From the NCBI GenBank assembly GCA_019828565.1, contig JAHDYR010000007.1, positions 62,001 to 126,000 on the forward strand: a stretch of DNA of 64,000 bases, in the 5' to 3' direction. The notes beneath the pieces were generated by a model. The model was not told the DNA's origin and ran no database searches. It was given only the letters and a program-made list of their open reading frames with translations. This stretch comes from Carpediemonas membranifera (lineage: Eukaryota; Fornicata). Within the stretch, counting starts at the first letter, position 1. Every line of letters begins with the position of its first letter. Shown here in pieces: positions 22,101 to 33,427 of this stretch. The position numbers were made by a program, and so were the translations under genes.

Positions 22101-25100
22101 CGGTTCGTACCCACCCCATCCTCGCTCATACAGGCTACTTCATCACCATGAATCCCGGTTACGCCGGCCGCCAGGAGCTGCCTGAGAACCTCAAGGCCCT
22201 CTTCCGTTCCGTCTCGATGATGGTGTTTGTATTTATCCTCATCTTTGGATCGCTAATGTCTCATGTATCATCTTAGCGTCTCAATAGATGAGTATCAGAC
22301 CAGCTAACACAGTCCAGATCGCGAGATTATCATGCGAGTCAAGCTCGCCTCGGCCGGTTTCTCCAAGCAGGTGGAGCTCGCCAAGAAGTTCTACATCCTC
22401 TACCGACTATGCGAGGAGCAGCTCAGCGGTCAGCGCCACTACGATTTCGGCCTTAGGAACATCCTCTCTGTCCTTAGGTCGTGTGGCACCCGCCGCCGCA
22501 CCTATCCCGATCAGAGTGAGGATCAGATCCTCATGCAGGTGCTCAGAGATATGAACCTGTCCAAGCTGGTCGACGAGGACGTCCAACTCTTCCTCAGTCT
22601 CATCTCTGATCTCTTCCCCGGGCAGAATGTCAGGACTGAGGCATATCCTGAGCTCGAGGCCGCCATCCAAAAAGTGGTGGAGAACCTCAACATCATCAAC
22701 CACGATGACTGGCGGCTCAGAGTCATCCAGCTGTATGAAACTGCCCTGGTTCGACACGGCATCATGGTCCTCGGCCCCTCTGGTGCTGGAAAGAGTGCGA
22801 ACATCAACACCCTGGCCGGCGCCCTCACTGAGTGTGGGGACAAGCACGTCATCGTCCGCATGAACCCCAAGGCTATCACTGCCTCCCAGATGTTCGGTAA
22901 GCTCGACGCCGCCACCAATGACTGGACCGACGGGATCTTTGCTGCCCTGTGGCGGAAGGCCACCCGTCGCAGCAAGGAGAACACATGGCTCGTGCTCGAC
23001 GGCCCTGTCGACGCTGTATGGATCGAGAACCTCAACACCGTGCTCGACGACAACAAGACGCTGACCTTGGCCAATAGTGATCGGATCCCCATGACGCCCC
23101 TGATGAAGCTCATCTTCGAGGTTGACTCCCTCGCCAACGCATCCCCCGCTACCGTCTCCCGTAACGGTATGGTCTACATGTCTGATAAGGCCCTCGGCTG
23201 GAAGCCCCTCTTTGAGGCCTGGGTCGCGTCCAGGTCGCGGCAGAAGGGCACACTCGCCCCGCTGTTTGACAAGTTTATTGACGACGTTACCCTTTTCATC
23301 AGAGACCACACGACCCCCGTCATCGACATGCCATCGCTATCCCCAGGTATGTCCGTCATGGCCCTTATAGACGCCCTTGATCCCGTTCCTAAGGACAACG
23401 AGGAGCAGAAGCGCCGCGTAGAGCCCTCTGCTGACCACCTTGAGCGTATCTTCTTCTTCGCGCTCATGTGGGGTATCGCCGGCAACCTGGAGACGAAGGA
23501 CCAGGATGTCTTCCACAAGTACTTCACGACGAACCCCATATTCAAGGGATTCAAGGTCCCCAAGCCCAATAGCACCCATGCTACTGTCTACGATTACTAC
23601 GTCGATGCCGAGTCGGGTGACTGGGCCCATTGGTCGACCAAGGTACCCGAGTTCTCCTTCCCTGAGACCGGCGACGTCGACTTCCACTCCGTGGTCATCC
23701 CGACCGTCGATAACGTCAGGTCAACCTTCCTCCTCAACGCCCTGCTCGAACAGCAACAGCCTGTGCTCTTCGTGGGTGAGAGTGGCACTGCCAAGACTGT
23801 CACTGTCCTCCAGTACCTCGAGAGCAGGGATACTGACGCCTTCATGTGCAAGACCATCAACTTTTCGTCCGCCACCACGATGGGTATGGTGCAGGGTACC
23901 ATCGAATCCTACGTGGAGAAGCGGATGGGCTCCATTTATGGCCCCCCGGCCAACAAGCGCGGTCTCTTCTTCATCGACAACATCTCGGCCCCCAACATCA
24001 ACGAGTGGGGCGATACCCCGACCAACGAGATCGTCCGACAGATCATCGCAGAGAAGGGCATGTATGCCCTCGATAGGCCCGGCGACTGGCACACCCTCGC
24101 CGACATGCTCTTCATGGGCGCCCTCCCCTGCCCTGGTGGTGGCCGTAACGATCTTCCCGACCGGCTTAAGCGTCAGTTCGTCTCGTTCTCCATGGCTCTA
24201 CCCGGATCAGTCCAGATCGATCGCATCTATGGCACCATCCTCGGTGGCTTCTTCAACACCTCCCGCGGATTCTCCACCCCCGTTATTGACACTGTCAAGA
24301 AGCTCGTTGTCATGACCCGCGAAGTTTGGTCCCAAACGAAGATCAAGATGCTTCCCACCCCCGCCAAGTTCCACTACATCTTCAACCTTAGAGACCTCTC
24401 CAGAGTTTCAGAGGGCCTCCTTCTCGCCACACCCGAGGTCGTCAACACTCCTGAGATTGCCATCAACATGTGGGTCCATGAGATGACTCGTGTCATCCCG
24501 GACAAGTTCACCACCCAGGCTGACATGGCGTGGTTCGCTAAGGCACTCGAGGAGAGCGTCGAGAAGACATTTGGCTCCAAGATGGTCGGGCCCGCCACGA
24601 AGAAAACCCGTTGGGTGGACTTTATGCGTGACGCCCCCGAGATCGACGATCCCGATGAGATTCCCGAGATCCCCAAGATATACGAACCCGTCGACACCCT
24701 CGAGGAGCTCAAGGATCGGCTCAGCTTCTACCAGGAGCAGTACAACGAGGTTAACCGCCGGACACCGCTATCTCTCGTGCTGTTCGAGGCTGCGGTCGAC
24801 CATATCTGCCGTATCTCTCGTATCATCCGCCTCCCTCGCGGTAACGCCCTGCTGGTTGGTGTGGGTGGTTCCGGCAAGCAGTCCTTGACCCGCCTTGCCT
24901 CATTCGTCGCGGGTTATGAGACTTTCCAGATCACGATCACCCGTGGATACAACGCCAGCTCCCTCGAGGACGACCTCAAGCTCCTGTACCGTAAGGCTGG
25001 TGTCGAGGGCGTTGGGACGACCTTCATCTTTACCGACAACGAGATCCAGGAGGAGGGCTTCTTGGAGTACATCAACAACTTCCTGATGAGTGGCGAGATC

Positions 25101-28100
25101 CCTGGTCTCTTCCCCAAGGATGAGATGGAGCAGATCTACAGCGACGTCCGCCCCATTCTCAAGGCCAACGTCCCCAGAGCTATTGACACGAACGACAACA
25201 TATGGAAGTACTTCATCGAGAGGGTCAGATGCAACCTGCACATCTGCCTCTGCTTCTCCCCAGTCGGCGACAAGTTCCGTACCCGCGCTAGGTTCTTCCC
25301 CGGTATCGTATCTTGCCCGACAGATTGGTTCCAGCCCTGGCCCCAGGAGGCCCTGGTAGAGGTGGCCCGCCGATTCCTCGACGAGTTCGAGATGGACGCG
25401 ACACCAGAGGTTAAGGATGCCCTTATCCTGCACATATCTGGTGTCCACTCAAAGATGAACGAAGTCAGCTCGGATTACTTCAATAGATACCGCCGCTACG
25501 CCTACGTCACCCCCAAGTCTTATCTGTCATTCCTCGACAGCTTCAAGTCGCTCTACACCAAGAAGAGAGGCGAGATCGGCGTCCTTGCCGATCGACTGAA
25601 CGTGGGTCTGAATAAGCTCATTGATGCTGGTGATGATGTCGCCAAGATGAAGGTTGAGCTCGTCCAGAAGGAGCGCGACCTCGAGGTGGCCCAGAAGCAG
25701 GCGGCCGAGATGCTTAAAGAGATCACCGCATCCACCGCCGTTGCCGAGAAGGTCAAGTCCGAAGTCCAAAAGGTGAAGGACGATATGCAGGTGGTCGCAG
25801 ACGAGATCGCCTCCGAGAAGGCCAAGGCCGAGAAGCATCTCGAGGCTGCCATCCCCGCTCTCGAGGCCGCCGAGCAGGCCCTGAATCAGATCAAGCCGGC
25901 CGATATCGCGACCCTTAAGAAGCTCGCCAAGCCCCCGAACCTTATCATGCGAATCATGGATGGCGTGCTCATTCTGAGGAACATGGAGGTCCTCAAGACC
26001 CAGCAGGACCCGGATAAGGCCCCCCAGCACCTACCTGTCCCATCGTGGAAGGGCGCACAGAAGATGATGAACGACACCGCTTTCCTCAACAGTCTGCTGA
26101 CCTTCCCCAAGGATGAGATCACCGATGAGACTGTCGAGCTGCTCCAACCCTACTTTGACATGGACGATTTCACGTTTGAGGCCGCCAAGAAGGTATCTGG
26201 CAACGTCGCCGGCCTTTGCTCATGGTGTATCGCCATGGGCACATACCACAACATCGCCAAGGAGGTCGAGCCCCTCCGTGAGAAGGTCCGTAACATGGAG
26301 GAGAAGTACTCGTTCGCCATGAAGGACCTCGCCAAGGCCCAGGCCGAGCTCGATGAGAAGCAAGCCCAGCTTGACGAGCTCACTGCGAAGTACGATGCCG
26401 CCATGGCTGAGAAGCAACGCCTGCAGGACGACGCTGACCTCACCAGACGCCGTATGACTGCTGCTAACGCCCTCATCAACGGTCTCAGCGGCGAGAAGGC
26501 CCGCTGGACCCAACAGAGCAAGGAGTTCGCTGAGACCATCCGCAAGCTCGTCGGCGACGTCGTCATCGCATCTGCCTTCATGTCGTACTGTGGCCCCTAC
26601 AACCAGGCCTTCCGGCACATGTTGATGACTGAGATGTGGACCCAAAGCCTCGTCAAGCTCAACATCCCGTTCACTGAGGGAATCGGCGAGTCTATCCACC
26701 GCTTCCTTGTATCAGAATCCAAGGTTGGTGAGTGGAACCTTCAGGGCCTCCCCACCGATGTCGTCTCGACTCAGAACGGCATCATGGTCACTTCGTCGAC
26801 CCGCTACCCCCTGCTGGTTGACCCACAGGGTCAGTCGAATGATTGGATCAAATGCAAGGAGAAGGATAACAACCTCAGGGTCACGACACTTGACGACAAG
26901 TTCTTCCGTAACTACCTCGAGGACGCCCTCAACTACGGCACGCCCATCCTCATCGAGGGTGTGGAGGAGACCCTCGACCCTCTGCTCGACCCCGTCCTCG
27001 AGAAGCAGTTTGTCAAGAGTGGCCGCGGCTTCAAGGTCCGTGTGGGGGATAAGGAGTGCGACGTGACTGACGGCTTCATGCTCTACATCACGACCAAGCT
27101 GCCCCGCCCCCACTACAGCCCCGAGATCAGCGCGAAGACCTCCGTGATTGACTTTACTGTCACCATGGTCGGTCTCACCGAGCAACTGCTGACCCGCGTC
27201 GTCAACAAGGAGAAGCAGGAGCTCGAGCTCCAGCGCCGCGCCCTTCTCGAGGATGTCAACGCCAACAAGAAGATGAAGGAGCAGCTTGAGTCCGACCTGC
27301 TCGAGCGACTCTCCTCCACCCAGGGAAACCTCCTCGATGATGAAACCCTCATCGACGTTCTCGCACAGACCAAGAAGACTGCCCAGGAGGTCGACGAGAA
27401 GCTCTCTGGCGCCGTTCTCATGGAGCGGAAGATCAACGAGGCCCGAGAGGAGTTCAGACCGGTCGCTGTCCGTGGCTCGATCCTCTACTTCCTGATCGCA
27501 GAGATGGCCATCGTCTCCCACATGTACCAGACGAGTTTGACACAGTTCCTCGAGCTGTTCGACACGGCTATCGACGCTGCCGAGCCTAACCAGATCACCG
27601 CCAAGCGCATCATGAACATCCTCAACCACTCCACCTTCACCATCTTCCTGTACATACAGCGCGGTCTGTTCGAGCGTGATAAGAACCTCTTCGTGCTCCA
27701 GCTCTGCCTCAAGATAGACTTGGACTCTGGTGCCATCGACATGGGCGAGTTCCAGGCCTTCTCTAAGGGTGGCGCCGCCCTTGATATCGCCACACTCCCC
27801 AACAAGCCCAACAAGTGGCTCCCCGACTCGGCATGGCTGCATCTGAACGCCGTCAAGGCCGTCCCAGTGCTTTCTCGCATTGTCGAGGTGATCAAGGAGA
27901 ACGACAACGCCTGGCGTGCCTGGTATGATTCAGAGACACCAGAGTCTGAGGTCGTCCCCGGTCTCGAGGACAAGCTCACCCCCTTCCACAAGCTGCTGCT
28001 CGTCCGCTGCATGCGTGAGGACCGCACGATGCTGGCTGCCACTGGCTACATCATCTCGTCACTGGGTCAGCGTTATGCTGAGGGTCAGCCCCTCAACATC

Positions 28101-29925
28101 GAGGCGACCTGGCAGGAGTCCTCCCCCAAGGTGCCCCTGCTCTGCATCCTGTCCCTCGGCTCTGACCCCACCTCGCAGATCGAGGCCGTCGCCAAGAAGC
28201 AGAAGATCCCCATCTCTGCCATCTCCATGGGTCAAGGCCAGGAGATCCACGCCCGCCGACTGTTCAAGCAGTGTGTCGAGCAGGGCGGCTGGCTGCTCCT
28301 TTCCAACTCTCACCTGGGCCTCAAGTTCATGCATGAGCTGGTCAGCCTGGTCAACGAGGTCGACGCCGCCACCGTCCACCCGACCTTCAGGGTCTGGGTT
28401 ACCACGGAGCCCCACAACAAGTTCCCCATCGGCCTCCTCCAGATGTCGATCAAGTTCTCCAACGAGCCCCCCTCTGGTGTCAAGGCCGGTCTCCGTCGCA
28501 CCTACCAGTGGGTCACCCAGGACGTCATTGAGGCCGTCGACAAGCCCGAATGGGGTCCCATGCTCTACACGCTCACTTTCCTCCACACCGTCCTGCAAGA
28601 ACGCCGCAAGTACAAGCCCATCGGTCTCTGCATCCCAGTAAGTTGCTTCCCTTTCCTTTACCCAGTACGAGTTCAACCAGTCCGACCTCGCATCCTCTGT
28701 CCAGTTCATCCAGACCTATATGTACCAGCAGGAGGCCGGCAAGGCCATCTCGTGGTCGACCATCCGGTACATGATCGCTGAGGTTCTATACGGCGGCCGT
28801 GTCACAGACAACTACGATCGCCGTCTCCTTGCTGCGTTTGGCCTTCATTGGTTCGACAACAAGATGTTCGACGACGACTTTGCCTTCTTCCCCGGCTACA
28901 CCATCCCCGGCATGAAGAACGTCGCCGAGGTCCGCAACTACGTCGAGACGCTGCCCCTACTTGACAATCCCGAGATCTTCGGCATGCACTCGAACGCCGA
29001 GCTCACCTATCGCATGGCTGAGACAAAGGAGATCATCGAAAAGATCATCATGATCCAGCCCAAGGACGTTGGTGGCGGCGGTGGCGAGACCCGCGAGGAG
29101 GCCGTCATGCGTATCGCCGGTGAGATCCTTTCCAAGCTGCCCGCCGACTACGACATCCACGTGACACGCGACCACATCAAGAGACAGGGCGGCTACACCA
29201 TCCCCCTCAACGTCTTCCTCGGCCAGGAGATCGACAAGCTTCAGGTCCTTCTCGGCACGATGCGTCAGACTCTTGTTGACCTCCGCCTCGCCATCCAGGG
29301 CACGATCATCATGTCAGCACCGCTTCAGGCATCGCTGGACGCCCTGTTCGACGCCCGCGTGCCGCCCCACTGGCTGAAGCTCTCCTGGCCTTCGGCGACT
29401 CTCGGTTTCTGGCTCGCTGACATGCTCAAACGATGCGAGCAGAACTCCACCTGGCTTGAGACCGGGCGCCCCAAGGCGTACTGGCTGGCCGGCTTCTACA
29501 ACCCCCAGGGCTTCCTGACAGCCGTGCGGCAGGAGATCACCCGTGCACACCAGGGCTGGGCCCTCGATTCCGTCGTCATCAACACGACCGTCCTCCGCAC
29601 TGAGGATCACACCGCAATCCACGCCGGCCCGCAGGAAGGCGTCTACATCTACGGCCTCAGTCTTGATGGCGCCGGCTGGTCGAAGAAGACAAGCTCCCTT
29701 GTCGATGCCCCTCCCAAGGTTCTGTCCGTTCCCCTGCCCATCTTGCATGTCTCGGCCCAGAACACGCCGCTCCAGGGCACTGGTCGCATGTACCGCTGCC
29801 CCGTTTATACTCTGCCTTCGAGGTGCGACATCAACTTCGTGTTCGATGTCTACCTGCCGACCAGCGACCCGCCCATCAAATGGATCCTGCGCGGTGCCGC
29901 CCTGCTGACAACAACGAATGAGTAA
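16165..29925 (+). CDS. outer-arm axonemal dynein heavy chain (DNAH5/DNAH8, gamma type), about 4516 aa, six exons
   Basis: This is the motor subunit of the ciliary outer dynein arm. Exons are 16165-21781, 21816-21931, 21961-22102, 22134-22224, 22313-28637 and 28666-29925; lengths sum to 4517 codons in frame. The tail and linker fill exon 1. P-loops follow in order: AAA1 [12 protein letters not shown] (about 21745), AAA2 [12 protein letters not shown] (about 22770), AAA3 GESGTAKT (about 23775) and AAA4 GVGGSGKQS (about 24860). The stalk coiled coils with the microtubule-binding tip lie at about 25590-26550. Then come AAA5, AAA6 and a C-terminal domain ending [12 protein letters not shown]. Signatures such as [37 protein letters not shown] and [16 protein letters not shown] match the DNAH5/DNAH8 class. 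The start at 16165 ([12 protein letters not shown]) is chosen over an in-frame ATG at 16051. Confidence 0.95.
21782..21815 (+). other. dynein intron 1, 34 nt
   Basis: GTTTGT donor, T-rich body, TTCACACAG acceptor, phase 1. It interrupts AAA1 just after the Walker A motif; splicing restores the conserved [20 protein letters not shown]. Confidence 0.93.
21932..21960 (+). other. dynein intron 2, 29 nt
   Basis: GTTTGT donor, TATCCAG acceptor, phase 0. It joins LAQCGCFGC to the Walker B region FDEFNRIE. Confidence 0.93.
22103..22133 (+). other. dynein intron 3, 31 nt
   Basis: GTTCGT donor, CTCATACAG acceptor, phase 1. It restores [20 protein letters not shown]. Confidence 0.92.
22225..22312 (+). 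other. dynein intron 4, 88 nt
   Basis: GTTTGT donor; acceptor AGCTAACACAG, which contains a fused CTAAC branch motif. Phase 2. It restores [16 protein letters not shown]. Confidence 0.9.
28638..28665 (+). other. dynein intron 5, 28 nt
   Basis: GTAAGT donor, TTACCCAG acceptor, phase 0. It joins IGLCIP to [16 protein letters not shown]. Confidence 0.93.
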
Positions 29926-30413
29926 TGATTGTTAATGTAAAGATTGTTAATAGTCTGTGTTGTGTTGCAGTTTAAAGTATTCAAGTTCTTAATCTCTCGA
30001 TGTTGAGACAGCGGTGTGGGGCAACCATCGAGGTGTCTCGGCCGTCTCCCAAGCCCACGTCCCGGATGGTGGTCAATCCACACGGGAGGGCATTCTCCCC
30101 GGCCAGCCCTACGATCTAGTCCGGTGCGTCAAGTGCCTCAAGGACCACGGGGCTGGGGCCTGCCCGGCTCTCGCTGACGTGTGCCTGGGCACCTCGCTTG
30201 GTCGGGCAGTGAGGGCTCGGGACCGCGCCAGGAGACACTCACCATGGACCGGGTTTCATCCAGAAACTCTGCCCTGTGGTGTGGGGCTCTGCGGCGTCGC
30301 CGGGGCCTACTGCGGTCTGGCAAGCGCCATCGGCAGCAGGTACACCACCTGCCGCGGCAATGCACTCTCTCGGAGGGTAGAGACGGAGTGTCAACGGCCG
30401 CCTCAACTGTTTT
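29926..30413. other. convergent spacer after dynein, with a coding-like Cys-containing scrap
   Basis: A TGTAAA element lies 10 nt after the dynein stop. A plus frame over about 30014-30424 reads VRCVKCLKDHGAGACPALAD and LCGVAGAYCGLASA. It has an ATG but no recognisable family and may be chance in GC-rich DNA. The segment 29950-30030 resembles 32130-32215. Confidence 0.35.
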
Positions 30414-30791
30414 TCAACCTTTAGCGGCCATGCGAAGTGATGAGGCCCACGCGTGCGCTTGGCCCGCGACAAGCAGTGTATGCAGGGAGTCGACCTCGAC
30501 CAGCGATGTCTGGAGGCGAAGCATCTCTGCGTTCTTGCCGACAGTCGTTCCCTTGCGGTCCTTGCCGCGGAGTGTCTTCTTTCTTGGTGATTTCCTGGGC
30601 GACTGCTTGGGGGATGGTGGGAGGTCCTCCTCCTCGACTGCCTCCTCCTGGATCGACTTGAGGGTCATCCCACGCTTTAGATCAGCCATACTGGGCGGCT
30701 GCTGGCCTCTCTTGAGCGTTCCAACAATCATGACCGCTGCTTTGGTTTGTGCAAGAACAGAATCCCAATCGTCGTCGTCAATTGTGGCCAT
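30414..30791 (-). CDS. small charged protein of unknown function, 125 aa
   Basis: From the ATG at 30791 it reads MATIDDDDWDSVLAQTKAAV, then an SPxK-like basic stretch (SPKQSPRKSPRKKTLRGKD) and a Leu-rich C terminus. The SPKQSPRK repeats look like nuclear or kinase-target sequence. The frame stays open upstream to about 30849 (IPSNFVPSER), so an upstream exon is likely; a candidate is 30862-31005 on the same strand (starts MADCLSLFSQPDLAS, 47 codons), but no consensus junction linking them was found. No family was recognised. Confidence 0.5.
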   Translation of the reverse strand: MATIDDDDWDSVLAQTKAAVMIVGTLKRGQQPPSMADLKRGMTLKSIQEEAVEEEDLPPSPKQSPRKSPRKKTLRGKDRKGTTVGKNAEMLRLQTSLVEVDSLHTLLVAGQAHAWASSLRMAAKG

Positions 30792-30861
30792 CCGCTCACT
30801 GGGCACAAAATTGCTCGGTATTTCCGCGTGACCACTTTGTGAAGCAGAATTTGTCGGGTGT

Positions 30862-31005
30862 TCAGTTCACTGGACGGATATCATCTTTAGTGGCATTCTC
30901 GAAGTCCAGGTCAATCGCCGTTTGGCGGCTCCCTGAGCTCTGTTTGTTGTTGCTAAAAGTGCTCGCCAAATCGGGCTGGCTGAATAGTGACAAACAGTCC
31001 GCCAT
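30862..31005 (-). CDS. candidate 5' exon or separate 47-aa peptide
   Basis: ATG at 31005 gives MADCLSLFSQPDLASTFSNN and ends DDIRPVN at a TGA. The acidic, Ser/Asn-rich composition resembles the N terminus of a small cytosolic protein, and it lies directly upstream of the 125-aa gene. It may be its first exon. Confidence 0.3.
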   Translation of the reverse strand: MADCLSLFSQPDLASTFSNNKQSSGSRQTAIDLDFENATKDDIRPVN

Positions 31006-31245
31006 GGCGCCGCATCGTCCCGGAACATTGGCTGTGGCATGGCCCTTTGCTGCGCGGCTCAGCTGTGTGTCGCCGATTTGTGTTGTTCTTCGCAAGGGGA
31101 TACTCTCAGAATGAGAGCATGGCGCTGGATCATTCGCCGCTGTGGCCTCGCCTTGCGGCTTCTGGGGGCGACGCTTCGCTGAGTCGACGAGTCAGAATTT
31201 TGGGAATTTGGGCAATCTCTGACAGCGAACTGAGCGCTACAACCA

Positions 31246-31980
31246 ATGAGCAGCGCTAGTTCCACATCAGCGGATGCAAAAGATGCGCTTATCTCCGCGT
31301 ATCGCGCCTCGCTCGTTGTAACGGCCTCCATCCCCGTAAGGTAAGTCTGTCTGGTCGGTTGCGTCGACACCATCAAGGCAGAGGGAAGTTGCGATGCATT
31401 CAGCGACATCATCGACTCCTGGGGTTGCTGCATCACTGACTTCGTGGGCAAGGTTGATGACCTTGTGAACGATAAGGCAAGCACCTATCTCGACTACCTC
31501 TACACCTTGTGCGAGGTCGACCCCCCAGCCTCCTGCATCGTTGATCACGACAAGGCTGCCACCACCACCACGGAGCTTGTTATCTCCGGCATTACTGATC
31601 TGGCCACGGACACCGTCGTCGCCCTCTGCAAGGATTGGGCGGTGTCCACAGGCTCTCCGTGGGCTAGCATCGCCGTGGAGGTTATCAGCGCCGTTGTCGT
31701 TGACGCGGACGGCGCCACCCCCACCATCGACTCTTCCTCTGCGAACGGTGTCAGCGTTGCCGTTACCAACTATGGCGATGCCTCTGGCACGGCTGGCCTG
31801 AACGACATCAACTCTGAGATCGATTCGACTGACTGGACTGACGTTGACCTCTCTTACACCGCTTCTGCCAGCTCTTCGTCCATCTCTGTAGTCTCGGTCA
31901 CCACAGGGTCGGTGGACTCTGCTACCGCCATCCATGTCGCCGCCTTCCTCCTGCTTGTGGCCCTGGTTGCGCTGTTCTAA
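31246..31980 (+). CDS. probable surface protein with C-terminal hydrophobic (GPI- or TM-type) tail, exon structure unresolved
   Basis: The frame from about 31345 to 31980 is clearly coding: CVDTIKAEGSCDAFSDIIDS, WGCCITDFVGKVDDLVN, paired Cys residues, then a Ser/Thr-rich segment, ending in a hydrophobic tail (AAFLLLVALVALF) with no cytosolic residues, as in GPI-anchored proteins. The same frame upstream has an ATG at 31246 (MSSASSTSADAKDALISAYR) but is interrupted by a TAA inside GTAAGGTAAGT, a likely donor. Acceptors at 31377 or 31388 are possible. No clear signal peptide is visible, so the true 5' end may differ. Confidence 0.5.
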
Positions 31981-32367
31981 ACTGTATTGTGCATATGCTT
32001 CTCATTTCCATCACGTGTGCCTTGGCAGGCGTCTGTCGTGTTAAAGTCATCAGCACGATGGTGGGGCAGAAGGCGCGTGTTGCTATGCCCAAGCCTTGCC
32101 GACGACAAAAAGATAGGATGTCGGTTTTGTGTTGTGTGGTTGTCTGGTCGTTGCGCAGTTTAAAGCAGACCAGCTTTGAATCTCGGCGTTGAGATGGTGG
32201 GGTGGGACAGCCTGCTCTGAGAATAGGCCTAGTAAGCATTGGAAGCACGTTTATAGGGTTGGTTTGGGCCATCGACGCGGCATTATCCCTGATTCGGTCC
32301 TGATTCTGCGATGTCCGGAGAAATCCCTACAGAGGAAGAAGGCCGTTGAGCACCAATTCTTCTGGAG
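31981..32367. other. intergenic spacer
   Basis: Nothing coding was recognised. The segment near 32130-32215 is a diverged match to the dynein 3' flank. A short reading MSGEIPTEEEGR (about 32311) ends quickly. Confidence 0.5.
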
Positions 32368-33215
32368 ATGGTTGGAAAGCGCCATGAGCACGTTTGTAAG
32401 TGCAAATTGGACGATGGCAGCGAGTGCGGCGAGCGATTCAGCAAGAATGGCGAGCTTGACGTCCACATCGAAGACGTTCACCGCCGAATCCCATGCAAGG
32501 CGAATAGGTGCGGCCATGGCTTCGATACCGAGGATCGTATGATCGCTCACATGCGCCAGCAGCACAAGACCTGCGTCTGCGAAGAATGCGAGTTCGTTCG
32601 TCACAATGCTATCACAGCACTACACTGGGACAAACAAGGGCGATGTGGAGAGGCATTACATCGCCGCCCACAACGATAAGTGCAATAAGGTGACGCGCCC
32701 GAAGAAATGGTGCCCTGACTGCAAGAAGGTCTTCGCCAAACTCGACCGCCACCGCCCACCCCGAGCGCCTTGAGGAGAACGAGGCGCTCAAGAAGCGCTT
32801 TTGGTGTGAAGAGTGCGAGAAAGCATGCGCAAATCTCGGGGAACACAGAATACAGCAGCATGGCCCGAAGACCAACTGCCCAGTCGACGGCTGCGAGTTC
32901 CAAACGGCCGACATGAGCTTTTTGAAAAGGCATCTCAAAAAGAGGCACAAGCTGAGCGCCGACGCGGCTGAAGACCTGATGTACCCGCTCCGCCAAGCCC
33001 AGGCGGCCAAGACCGGGAAGACCACCGAGCGCCAGTACCGCCGCTACAGCGAGCCGGCACTCAAGAGCGACCTCGAAGTTCTCTGCGCCGCCGCCGAAGA
33101 GTTTGTGAGTCCGCCGGTCGCCGCTGGAGCCCGTGATGCCGCCTGGCAGCACGAGGCCGACGCCAAGAAGCCGTATGTCAAGAAGAAGCCCTTGCCGCGC
33201 AGACGCAGAGGGTGA
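32368..33215 (+). pseudogene. C2H2 zinc-finger protein gene broken by frameshifts
   Basis: Six C2H2-like units are spread over three frames. Frame one from the ATG at 32368 has CGERFSKNGELDVHIEDVH and CGHGFDTEDRMIAHMRQQH, then CEEC. Frame two (from about 32630) continues GDVERHYIAAH and CPDCKKVFAKLDRH. Frame three (from about 32755) has CEECEKACANLGEHRIQQH and CEFQTADMSFLKRHLKKRH, then a basic tail ending RRRRG. The second switch lies in GACCGCCACCGCCCACCC and looks like one extra C, with no room for an intron. The first switch is next to a GTTCGT and could be an intron, but no length fits well. It is either a recent pseudogene or has sequence errors. Such proteins usually bind nucleic acid. 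Confidence 0.6.
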
Positions 33216-33427
33216 GTGTAAAGGACGGTGTTGTGATTTCGTAATCAGTTGATTTGTATTTAGTGTGTGTGTTTAATCTAAATCCAAATGAAGTACCATC
33301 ATTCGCGTGTTTCACACCAAAGACGGATTAAGATTTAGCTGATAGCCTGACTGGAACAAGCCAGAGACGTCAAGCCAAGCCATCCTCAGCCTCACTTGTT
33401 GTTGCCCTGTGGGTTGTGGCGGTATTC

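Noticed and set aside
31267-31935. 222-codon minus-strand open frame
   Set aside because: It is antisense to the surface-protein gene; its Arg/Gly/Asp-rich composition is typical of a shadow.
32595-32640. A 22-nt intron (GTTCGT to CACAG) in the zinc-finger gene
   Set aside because: It is shorter than any other intron seen and gives non-standard finger spacing, and a second break in the same gene cannot be an intron.
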